In this document: positions 1-11,700 of the stretch, piece after piece
Layout: every line of letters begins with the position of its first letter
Numbering within the stretch: the first letter of the stretch is position 1
NCBI RefSeq assembly: GCF_963576615.1
Contig: NC_088708.1
Location: 5,952,001-6,016,000, forward strand
DNA: 64,000 nucleotides
Direction of reading: 5' to 3'
From: Watersipora subatra
Lineage: Eukaryota > Bryozoa > Gymnolaemata > Cheilostomatida > Watersiporidae
Notes under the pieces: model-generated
What the model was told of the DNA's origin: nothing
Database searches by the model: none
The model's input: the letters and a program-made list of their open reading frames with translations, nothing else
Made by a program: the position numbers and the translations under genes

Positions 1-148
1 CACCTTTTGCACATACTACACACGCACACACTACACGCACCACACGCACACACTACACGCACCACATGCACACACTACACACACACACCACACGCACACA
101 CCACCTTTTGCACGTACCAAACACTACACGCGCACACAGTACACACAG
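1..148. repeat. CA-rich simple repeat at window edge
   Basis: Imperfect repeats of cacacg/ctacacg/cacca run from the first base to about 148 and continue beyond the window. No coding signal is seen. Confidence 0.8.
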
Positions 149-1570
149 GATCAAAGATTCCAAGTATTTTTGAATGAATTTTAGGCATAAAAAGACTGTT
201 ACTAGAAGCGACTGATTTTAAATGATAGTGGTGTTGAGGTGTTTAGACTACAGCAAATAAACTTTAAATGTAACTTTTTCGCATACAAATAAATAGTAAT
301 ACTGTCTATGAAAAATTGAAGCATATTTTTTCCTTGGCGTGACAAAGTTTAAATGTTTTTGAAGACTGGCCAATTATAAAAATAGTAACCATTTTTTAAG
401 GAAGTAATATATGCCATAAATGTCTATTTTGGCATCATGTATATGCCTTGGCAGCGCGGTGCTTCCTTAGCACACAGAATGCTATGCCATTTATCTTTGA
501 TTGACTGCTTGATGGCATTTCAATTAAAATTGAAGCACGAAAATTAGGACTAGGACAGTCTTATGAAAACTCAGTGGCTCATCTATACCCATAATGCACT
601 TGGAAGTTGGCACTAACAAATGTGGTTGTGTAGTTGCTAAATCTTAAGTAATGGGTAGTTCAAAGGTACCTTTACATACCGTACTTACAACTTAAGGTAT
701 TGCAGTTGTCATCATATATGCCTCATCATTCTGGGTATGATAAGCTAAGAAAACTGTCGCTTTAGCAAAGTTGAAATAACACCTGTGCCATTCACTATTG
801 CCAATACCAGACTTGTGACAATCGTGGGAAAAGTTGTGACACTGCTGAAAAGGTCAAGGCCAGCTAATTACATCCGCCACCAGATTCTTTCGATTTAAAA
901 ATAATAATTGCGTGACTTTTTTTTATTCCACGCTTAGAAATGCCTTAATGCCTTAGAAATGCATTAATTCAAATAATTTAAGAATGAAAAGCACTAATCT
1001 ACAGCCAGAATGGTATGATCAATATAACAAACCATCAGTAACAGGGAAGCTTAGCAACCGAAATATATAATAATAATGCTGACATGTATTAACAACCAGA
1101 TCATCGCTTGATGACATACATGTTTGTTGCTCAAACTCCCTCTTCAAAATAAGCTGTCAAACTGATAAACATCTGAGGAATTTCCTATACAAAGCAGCAG
1201 CCATAAGAGATTTAAAAATGAGTTTGAATTACCTGTTATGTTTGTAATTATATTGCTGAAAAGTTCAATGCAGATAAAAGAATGTCTGCTAGGGCAACTT
1301 TTTCATAGCAGAAACATTAAAAGTTAAAGTATCAGGGTTGACTGATACTCATATCTATGCATCATATCATATACAGGTGGATAAATATTCACATCCATAC
1401 AGTTTTAATCCAAATTAATAAAAATCAATAAATATATAGAATTTTTAACAGATTTTCTTTCATAGCCTTTGAAAAATATTGCCATTATGATAAATTGTTT
1501 TTCATTTTTAAATTTGTAGTAGAAACTCTGCAGTTCCATTCTTGATTTCTTTTTAAATGCCATGTGTTTG
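149..1570. other. AT-rich non-coding stretch, nothing recognised
   Basis: Frames are short and broken on both strands and no exon with matched splice sites was found. It probably belongs to a NOMO intron or 5' flank, because the recognisable NOMO exons downstream cover only the C-terminal fifth of that protein. Confidence 0.4.
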
Positions 1571-1742
1571 CTATAATAATAATAATGGTAATAATAATAA
1601 TGATAATAATAATGTTAAGGCCCGGACTCAACATGGACTAAAACGAGTCACCTACCACCACACGACTGGGAACAAAAACTCTAACAATAATAATAATGAT
1701 AATAATAACGATAATAATAATAATGATGATAATAATAAGGTG
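1571..1742. repeat. AAT/GATAAT microsatellite split by unique segment
   Basis: Two blocks of (taa/tga)n, about 1571-1617 and 1683-1742, flank roughly 65 bp of non-repetitive sequence that is clearly more GC-rich than its surroundings. The Asn-rich open frame here is only the repeat being read. Confidence 0.8.
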
Positions 1743-2059
1743 CTTTTGGGCCCACAACATTTTAGTTCACAAGAGCAATTCTAAATACCAGCTAATAATG
1801 AACAGCAACAATGTTGTCATCATCAACAGCAAGAAACTACAATGGAAATCTATTCAAAGTAAATGTTATTACACTTGTGAGATGAGTTTTGTGGGAATTT
1901 TTATTACGTTAGAGATAAGTAACCTTGTGGTTTGACAGGACGTGGTTTCGATAGACCTAGATGATTTATTCTTATTTGACTAACTTACTGTTAATATAAA
2001 ACCTACGACTTTGGTACCGATGATGCATATTCATTTGCTGCAAGATGAATGCAGCAACG

Positions 2060-2818
2060 TAGATTAAAAAGATTAATACAGCAATATAACAACTGACTCA
2101 TACAAGGTTAATACAGCAATATAGCAACTGACTCATACATGATTAATACAGCAATGTAACAACTGACTCATACATTGTTGATACATCAATATACCTGACT
2201 CATACAAGGTTAATGCAGCAATATAACAACTGACTCATACATGGTTAATACATCAATATAGCAACTGACTCATACATGGTTAATACATCAATATAGCAAC
2301 TGACTCATTCAAGGTTAATACAGCAATATACCTACTGACTCATACAAGGTTAATACATCAATATAGCAACTGACTCATACATGATTAATACAGCAATGTA
2401 ACAACTGACTCATACATTGTTAATACATCAATATAACTGACTCATACAAGGTTAATACAGCAATATAACACCTGACTCATACATGGTTAATACATCAATA
2501 TAGCAACTGACTCATAAATGGTTAATACAGCAATATAACAACTGCCTCGTATAAGGTTAATACAACAATATATCAACTGACTCATACAAGGTTAATACAG
2601 CAATATACCTACTGACTCATACAAGGTTAATATATCAATATAGCAACTGACTCATGCATGATTAATACAGCAATGTAACAACTGACTCATACATTGTTAA
2701 TACATCAATATAACTGACTCATACAAGGTTAATACAGCAATATAACAACTGACTCATACATTGCTAATACATCAATATAACAACTGACTCAATACATGGT
2801 TAATACAGCAGTATAACA
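2060..2818. repeat. 35-bp minisatellite, about 21 copies, AP-1-like motif in each
   Basis: The unit is close to 35 bp (ggttaatacagcaatata followed by acaactgactcatacaa). Nearly every unit keeps a perfect TGACTCA; the unit near 2543 has lost it. Unit variants (cagcaatata/catcaatata, aaggtt/atggtt/atgatt/attgtt) recur in the same order near 2312-2470 and 2588-2745, which points to duplication of a block of about 276 bp on top of the basic unit. Confidence 0.9.
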
Positions 2819-3366
2819 GCTGGCTGTTATCACTCTCGCCATTATTCAGACTAGTTCATGTCACGTGGAGCTATCACACAAGCACTATCATTAAAATGTT
2901 TTGCCTCGGCTTCAAAACTACCAAACCGATCTTGTTACCCTACATATAAGGCCTAAGGATGCTTATTCAGTATGGATAGTGAACTCCTGAATATCAAGGG
3001 AATTATTGTAGGCCTTGTTTTATCAACCTTTGCCTAACTGATATGTTCCACTACACAAGTCCAACTATATATACAGTACTGACAAATCTCTGTTAGGCTC
3101 TAGACATTCTAGTCATGCTGTTCTATATAATGCTTGTATCACTTTTCAATAAGCTGACACGTTTGCCATAAATGCTTGTTTGAAATGTGCCAAGCTTTCC
3201 ACAGAAATTTGCATAGTTAAGAGTGGAACTAGCTGCACAGTGTGGCAAGTTGGCACACTGTGCAGGTGAATGGGCAAGCAATCACATGAGCGCCTAAGAA
3301 TCAGTTTTTAAGCCAAACAATAATACAGTAGTCCTCTAATGTTGTGCATTGGCATAAATATATACA

Positions 3367-4530
3367 TACTAGCTGTGCCACCAGAAAATTGATTTGTATT
3401 TAACATATAACAACATTTGCCATTATGACTTTCAAAGTACATATCATGAGAGAAGTGTGTCGTGTAGTTGAAATAAATTAGGAGAAAAATAAAAACAACT
3501 GTAAAGGTTTTAAAACTTTGTCAAACAACTGTACTTTTCGAGCTAGTAGCCTGGCATATTGTCAATGGAAAACTCCATTAAACCATAACTGTCACGAACA
3601 ACTTTTATTGTATTTACTAGGTAAATCAGACACGCTGATTCCGATGTTGTACTCAAAATAAAGATTAGTCCACTAACCTCCAAAGTCATTTAGGCTTTTT
3701 TAAAGCGTTTCAATATCCGTTTCGAAAACAACACAATCGGCATTACAAGCTCCGCCCATAAATATGTGACGAAACCTAGCTTTTTCAGAAACGGAAGTTA
3801 GGAAAGTTTAGTCCGATTTAGAATAATAGAGATGGGTGTCTTAAAACCCATTATTATCGAAATCCAGCCTGTAAAATAATTTCAGTTTTTTATGAAAGGG
3901 ATATAAACTATTTAAAATTGCTCGCAGCTTGTTACATGACGTTTAAATGGGCTGGACGCCGAGAAAAATGAGCTCAAAAAGCGCGGTTTTATCACGAGTT
4001 AGCGTTGTTATCGCGCTTTTTAAATATGCAATGCTAAATAGCTTATCTACCTTTCAGAAAAGACTGATATTATTTTTAAAGCTGGATTTAGATATTAATA
4101 TATTTTAAAACACCCATCTCTATTATTCTAAATCGGTCTAAACATCTCTACGTAACTTCTGTTCCTAAAAAGCTAGGTTACGTCAAGTATTTATGGGCGG
4201 AGCTTGTTATGCCGATCGTGTTGTTTTCGAGACCGATATTAAAACGCTATAAAAAATCCTTTATTACTCTGAAAGTTAGTGGCCTAATCTTTATTTTGAT
4301 TACAAAATCAGAATCAGCATGTCTGATTTACCTAGTAAATACGATAAAAGTTGTTCGTGGCAGTTATGGTTTAAGCTAGTTAATAAGGTTAGGCTTCCAA
4401 TGACGGTAAGCCATGACTTTGAGTCTGTATTGTTGTCCAGCTCAGCTGTTCTAATAATAGCTATAGCTGGATTTCCAACACACGACACACGGACTTTAAG
4501 AAATATATATATAGATAAAAGATAAATAAA
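3367..4530. repeat. Dispersed repeat copy A, interrupted by a palindromic insert
   Basis: The flanks 3367-3577 and 4375-4530 match the repeat at about 48990-49350 almost base for base (for example agaagtgtgtcgtgtagtt near 3451). The 5' end tagctgtgccacc matches the terminal inverted repeat of the 49-kb copy. The middle of this copy is split by the TTAA-flanked palindrome. No coding content is seen. Confidence 0.75.
3582..4370. mobile_element. TTAA-flanked palindromic (foldback) DNA element
   Basis: The ends are inverted copies starting ACCATAACTG and closing CAGTTATGGT. The inverted similarity continues inward for about 290 bp per arm around a centre of about 200 bp. TTAA lies directly outside each end (3578-3581 and 4371-4374). 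The related repeat at 49.2 kb carries the uninterrupted site (ccaCTAAgctag at 49180-49190), which fixes the insertion boundaries. No transposase frame is present, so it is a non-autonomous element of TTAA type, as used by piggyBac and Kolobok superfamilies. Confidence 0.8.
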
Positions 4531-4737
4531 TGAATATGTGTATATAAATATATATATTTACTGTCATTTATTAATATTTAATGCTGCTAAATATGGTTAC
4601 TCATAGCATTTCCAAAATTATACAGTACAGAGAGTACAGTCAGTACAGGTGATCAACAGTTTGTGACCTCAAGTATTGTTTACATTAGTTCTTCATTCAT
4701 TCTGCATTCAGAGGAGCTGGTTGGTATCCTACTCAAC

Positions 4738-5361
4738 TATTTAACTTTTCTATTAAATCACATGCCCTGCAAGTTACATAGTGTGATAGTACACCTACAC
4801 ACCCTCTATTTAACTTTCCTATTGAATCACATGCTCTGCAAGTTACATAGTATGATAGTACACCTACACACCCTCTATTTAACTTTCCTATTGAATCACA
4901 TGCCCTTCAAGTTACATAGTATGATAGTACACCTACACACCCTCTATTTAACTTTCCTATTGAATCACATGCTCTGCAAGTTACATAGTATGATAGTACA
5001 CCTACACACCCTCTATTTAACTTTCCTATTGAATCACATACTCTGCAAGTTACATAGTATGATAGTACACCTACATACCCTCTATTTAACTTTCCTATTG
5101 AATCACATGCCCTGCAAGTTACATAGTATGATAGTACACCTACACACCCTCTATTTAACTTTCCTATTGAATCACATGCTCTGCAAGTTACATAGTATGA
5201 TAGTACACCTACACACCCTTTATTTAACTTTCCTATTGAATCACATGCTCTGCAAGTTACATAGTATGATAGTACACCTACACACCCTCTATTTAACTTT
5301 CCTATTGAATCACATGCCCTGCAAGTTGCATAGTATGATAGTACACCTACCCACCCTTCAT
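4738..5361. repeat. 69-bp minisatellite, 9 copies
   Basis: The unit begins tatttaactttcctattg and ends in cctacacaccctc. As 69 is a multiple of three, both strands read as 23-residue repeats without stops; this comes from the periodicity and is not good evidence of a gene. Copies differ by one to four bases. Confidence 0.9.
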
Positions 5362-5447
5362 TGCATGCTGACTGTTTAAGATGAAATTGTTTCCTTAGCA
5401 TGGTATCTGTAGGCAGTCAAAGTCACTGTACACATATTCCACCTTAA

Positions 5448-6349
5448 AGGTTGACTTGCAAAAAAATTCACATTACAACTATTTGAAATCAAAAGATTTA
5501 CCATGTCTTACTCTGCTGTGTTGTAGGTGCAAAAAGTGTGATTACAAGCTTTTAAAAGCTCAAAAACGAACATTTAATCGCAGCCTCCTTGAAAGCGCCG
5601 TAGATTAGAATCAGTTTTTTAAAACGGCTCAAATGGGACGTAGTTGAACACGATGGCTTCTGTTTATACTTTCATGCAACTTCATTCGTCGAAATATTTT
5701 CACAAATATACTTCATGCATTCAATAAAACCATGTCTATTGTCCTTACGCGTTTATTTCATCATCATTGTAATGTTGTCACTTTGAGCACTGATATCTCA
5801 AAACTTATCGTAAAAATTTGTTTAATTTTTTAACCTAAGCTCGAAGGAATGCATATCATCCTCTGATAAACATGACGAGTCTGTTGGTCACCTGTGTTAG
5901 TCGAAAAATGCTGCAGAAATTATTCGCGCTGTTTGACAGAAAGTATGGGTCACATTATCAGACTACGGCTAGGCGATTCGACCAAGCTGAAACAAAACTG
6001 TAAAGTAGCGAGCATCTATATTTTATACTGGCTTTCCAGTAGAACCCGAAGTGTTTGGCATAAACTAATGCTACGAGACGTTTTATATTGAGCCTTTTAT
6101 TGGCCTTTCATTTCATGTGATAACATCACATGTCAAGACACTAACCATAATGTTTCAGTACGTCGTCGAAATAAAGAGATTCCAAACTACAGCGTTTTTT
6201 TTATGGTTGCGATTAACTGTTCGCTTTTGAGCTTTTAAGACCTTGTAATCATATTTCTACATATTTTGCATCTACAACACAGCAGAGTAAGAATGGTGAA
6301 CCTTTTGATACCAACTAACTGTAATGTGAATTTTGTTGCAAGTAAACCT
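5448..6349. mobile_element. TTAA-flanked DNA transposon with long terminal inverted repeats, copy 1
   Basis: The termini AGGTTGACTTGCAA and TTGCAAGTAAACCT are inverted repeats of about 130 bp (roughly 5448-5575 and 6222-6349). TTAA flanks both ends (5444-5447 and 6350-6353). A second copy starts at 28913. There is no transposase reading frame, so it was mobilised in trans. The TTAA target suggests a piggyBac or Kolobok source, not resolved further. Confidence 0.8.
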
Positions 6350-6432
6350 TTAAAAAACTAGAAAAATCATTGATAGTCAAAGGTAGTGACCAGGTTCTTA
6401 TCCAAAAGTTTCCATATACTTCAACTGGCTCT

Positions 6433-6542
6433 CAATGCTAGTTTTAATGCTAGTTGTAACGCTAGTTGTAACGCTAGTTGTAACGCTAGTTGTTACTGTA
6501 GTTGTAACGCTAGTTGTTACCTTGTTGTTATGCTAGTTGTTA
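6433..6542. repeat. 12-bp minisatellite (gctagttgtaac)
   Basis: About nine imperfect copies of a 12-bp unit; the last few are degenerate. Confidence 0.8.
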
Positions 6543-7203
6543 GGTTTGTACCAAGGTTCTAATCTACTATTGAGCAATGGAATTGAAGATTCTCCATCCT
6601 CGTCTATTCAGTTTCAGCATTGCCCTGTTAGGGTAAATAAAAACAGTTTCAAAATGTCTTACATCCATATACACTAGTTATGATAAATCTATCATTTGTT
6701 ACTCCAAATTGATTATTAAAAATACTACTGTATAACATATGGTTTTTTGTGCATATTCTATAATAATTGTTTCCAACTTTTAACAAACTTATAGTGTTTG
6801 AGAGAATATGTAAAATTAGCTTCTCAGCTTGGTTAAACAGGAAATGAAGCTATTTTATGTTTGGTTTTGGAACTTTTTCACGTGATTTCCTTTCTTTAGA
6901 CTGGAGTAATTCTTCAGCTGTTCTGAAATCAACAATTATTAGATTCATTGGTCAATTGCTGTGAATTTTTTTGAGGTTTTCAAAAAGCTATTCCAGTAAT
7001 AAGTAATTACCATGCTTACAAACCACCACCGGTTGCAGCCTGTAGCCTCATTACTAGCGGCACATTTATTCACCCCGGGCAGATATCAATAACAGCATGG
7101 CCAGAACCTTTAATAACATTTATGAAACCTGAGCGGTAATCATCTGAGCAATCGTTACCTGCTGGTTTCATGCTGCATCAACCCGAATTCTTATTTTTTG
7201 TAG

Positions 7204-8690
7204 TGTATTCGGCAGCGCAGTAAATTTAAGGTCGGAGGCAGTGAGTCAAAGGATCCATATCAAGGCTCGTGGTATCAAAGGTCAAGAGTGTATAAACACA
7301 GAAGAAAGTAGTCAAGGTCAAGTGGATGGCAAGTTCCGTATTCGTGGATTAAAGGTAGGACAGGCGATGGTTGTGATTGTGCGAGTTTATACCCACGATT
7401 CACCAATTTTAACCCATGCATGGCAGTGACAACAGTTGGGTCACAAACTTTCCTCTAAAACGATTAGGTTGATACTTTGAAACATCCATAAAATTCACGG
7501 AATCCACAGTGGCCTTTAGCAACTATCCCGTGCACAATTCGGGTTTGCAGTAAACAAAACTCAAATAATCTAGCATTTTTTTCAATATCATAATAAATGA
7601 AACCAAATAAACTCACTACTATCTAGGATGTTCAGTGTATCTGGGCTGTATTTGGGCTGTCAGGAGCGATATTGTCATTCTCATCGATCAGTGCAACATT
7701 CTTGCCTTTTCTTGACAATATTCATGTTTCCTAGTCCTTGCATTCACTCTAGATGATCTTTGCTGATGTCTCACAAAAACTTACTGTTGTCTTTAAAAAA
7801 CTCAAAAAATTGCCAAGGCGTTAAGACACCTTTGGTCGGGCTACCCTCTCCCCCCCTTCAGGAGTTCGTTATTAGAGGCAGGCAATTCCTAGCGTCTTTG
7901 GATAATAACAAGACTATAAATTAAAGGTTGAAGAGGTCTGTCATATTTCATTACATGTAATCATGACTTTCACTCAAATATTCATCAGAGTTTACTATGA
8001 GATGAGCTGCCACGCTATCTGCAAACCCAGCATGAATACCTTTAACATATTATTTTTGTCTTATTGGCATTTTCAAATTGAGTAGAATTAATGCAGAGCT
8101 GATTTGCATAGTACTCTGATTATTCTATGATTATGTCTCATTAGAAATGAATTTGTGGTGATTTTCTATCTTTGCTGTTAGCAATGACACTATAATGGAT
8201 AAATTCCATTGCCAATTGTTTCATTACAGCTCAGTGATATATGGCTGGCAAATGCGTCAGTCTATATTGGTCAGTCTATATTGACGCTGATTCCTAGGCA
8301 CCTAATGGGTGTGCAGGGCTCACTCGCTCACCTTCTCACCTCTCCTACTTATGCTCGATACACGAATGCACTCTACTTTGCACCAAATTAAACTATCATT
8401 ATTCTGCTTACACCGTGTGCCACCGTATCTATGTCGAATAAGCTCCCTTCTTGAGCATGTAGATTAGTTGTCTTGCAGCCTGGCTGTGGATACACGGTGA
8501 CACTAACCGTAGATGATAGTACCGGCAGCCCAGCGATCTACCGAGTCTCCCCTCAGCACATAAACATAGACGTGAGTTCTGCCATCTTGTTGCCCTTGCA
8601 TAGCGTCTTTGAATGTTGCCGAAAGTATAGCGTAACATGATAAATACCATCTAAAAACCCTGTGAGATTATAGCTGCCCTAGTAAATATG

Positions 8691-8759
<69 letters not shown>

Positions 8760-11700
8760 TCACGTTTTAACCTCACAAATCTGCTTGTCAGTAGGAGAAA
8801 AAGTACTCGGGTGGCTGCTGGCTGTGAAAAGTTATTTGTAATTGTTATGACACATAGGTGGTTTGACCTTGGGAGTTATGGCTTATACCTTTATTTTGGT
8901 TGGGTATGCTAATGCAGTCAGGTTGTGAGGCTTGGTTAAGTTTGTGTCCATTTAGGCTTACAGCATTTGTAGCGCTATTATAGAGCATGCCATTTGGCCA
9001 GGGATTACTCTTTTCACGGATTAAGGTATGGCAGACGTGCCTGCATTTGAACAAGGAAACAAGCACGCGCTGGCGAGGGATTAGTGTTCACTTTGAGAGG
9101 GTAATAAACAGGATATCAGTAGGTAGTGTAGGACTTCTTGCAAGGAATGGCCTGGTACCAACACTTCTCAAATCTGATCATAGAGCATACTGACATCCAA
9201 GTCGAATAGGATGTGTTTTCTTATATTTTATTTAATTATTTTATTGCCGTGGTACCATAACGAATACAATACTTTAAAATCTGTGGTAGTTGTTGTGGAG
9301 ATCACCTCTATATGGTTTTGCTCTTTTTTCAATGAAGGGTCTATGGGCTTAAGAGTGGAGCCACTAACACACATTGGCCTAATGAGAGTGTCATACTCCT
9401 GCGTTCACTAAATGCCTTCCGAGCGTTGATTCTTAATGTTGATTCGTGGTGATGATATTTGCATAGTGGCACAATGTTTAGTAGATCATTGAACTCTGTT
9501 GATAATCTCAAATTAATGTAAATAGCCAATCTAAATTCATGTCCAAAGCATGTGTGTACCATAACATGTGTGGTGGTTGGGTATGGTGACGGTCCTGTCT
9601 TTACATTTCCACTTGGGAAATAATCCACTGGCATCTCACCTCTATTTTTCCTTCACCTTGAACTGTGGTTTATCAATTGCCAGTTTAGACACATTGTGCA
9701 CATTTGACGGCTTTCGTTCTAGCCAACTTGGAAAAAATTATCCTATGAACATTCTCTGTTATTGCTCATCAAATTAGTTATAGAGTGCATATCCTTTTCC
9801 ACCTTTTCTATACAAGACTTTTTCATTTAGGTAAAAGAAGTATTTTATATCATTTAAGTGGAAAGAAAGCAGTCACAGATATTAGTTGATGGATTTTGTT
9901 GCAGATGGAGGCAGCTGATGCTAATATTGGAAAATTTACTATAAGCGAGAGCCTGGCTGTCACAGATGTGGCGGTGTTTATTAACTGTTCTACACAGTAT
10001 CTATCGACACTCAAGGTATACCTCAGTATCTCTCTACACTCAATATATACCTCTGTATCTCTCTATACTCAAATTGTACTTCAGTATCTCTCTATAGTCA
10101 AGGTATACCTCAGTATCTCTCTATACTCAAGGTTTACCTCAGTGTCTCTCTATACTCAAGTTATACCTCAGTATCTCTCTACACTCAAGTTATACCTCAG
10201 TATCTCTCTATACTCAAGGTATACTTCAGTATCTCTCTATAGTCAAGGTATACCTCAGTATTTCTCTATACTCAAGTTATACCTCAGTATCTCTCTGGAC
10301 TTAAGGTGTACCTCAGTATCTCTCTATACTCAAGGTATACCTCAGTGTCTCTCTATATTCAAGGTATACTTCAGTATCTCTCCATACTCAAGTTATACCT
10401 CAGTATCTCTCTATACTCAAAGTATACCTCAGTATCTCTCTATACTCAAGGTATACCTCAGTATCTCTCTATACTTGAGGTATACCTCACTATCTCTCTA
10501 TACTCAAGGTATACCTCAGTATCTCTCTATACTCAAGATATACTTCAGTATTTGTCTATACTCAAGGTATACCTCAGTATCTCTCTATACTCAAGGTATA
10601 CCTCAGTTTCTCTCTATACTCAAGGTATACCTCAGTATCTCTCTATACTCAAGGTATACCTCAGTATCTCTCTATACTCAAGTTATACCTCAGTATCTCT
10701 CTATACTCACGGTATACCTCGGTATCTCTCTACACTCAAGATATACCTCAGTATCTCTCTATACTCAAGGTATACTTCAGTATCTCTCTATACTCAAGGT
10801 ATACCTCAGTATCTCTATACTCAAAGTATACCTCAGTATCTCTCTATACTCAAGGTATACCTCACTATCTCTCTATACTCAAGGTATATTTCAGTATCTC
10901 TCTATATTCAAGGTATACCTCAGTATCTCTCGATACTCAAGGTATACCTCAGTATCTCTCTATACTTAAGGTATACCTCAGTATCTCTCTATACTCAAGT
11001 TATACCTCAGTATCTCTCTATATTCAAGGTATACTTCAGCATCTCTCTATACTCAAGTTATACCTCAGTATCTCTCTATACTCAAGGTATACCTCAGTTT
11101 CTCTCTATACTCAAGGTATACCTCAGTATCTCTCTATACTCAAGGTATACCTCAGTATCTCTCTACACCCAAAGTATACCTCGGTATCTCTCTATACTCA
11201 AGGTATACTTCAGTATCTCTCTAGTCAAAGTATACCTCAGTATTTCTCTATACTCAAGGTATACTTCAGTATCTCTCTAGTCAAAGTATACCTCAGTATC
11301 TCTCTATACTCAAGGTATACCTCAGTTTCTTTCTATACTGAAGGTATACCTCAGTATCTCTCTATACTCAAGGTATACCTCAGTATCTCTCTATACTCAA
11401 GGTATACCTCAGTTTCTCTCTATACTCAAGGTATACCTCAGTATCTCTCTATATTCAAGGTATACCTCAGTATCTCTCTATACTCAAGTTATGCTCTCAG
11501 TATTTCCTACAGCTTGTCAGCATTCCGTGTCTGCATATGGTAGAACATCTACTCTGGCATATGCTACCCACATTTCCTCACACAGCTATATATATATATA
11601 TACATGTATATATAGATCCTGTGGATATTTTTGGCAAGTTCATTGAATTTATTTACTAGTTTATCTCCGAGTTCCCCGTCTTCTTTGGGCTGGGCGCCAA

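Noticed and set aside
4663-5379. 238-codon frame with 23-residue repeats and its antisense partner
   Set aside because: The 69-bp unit is divisible by three and stop-free on both strands; no splice or start context and no family resemblance.
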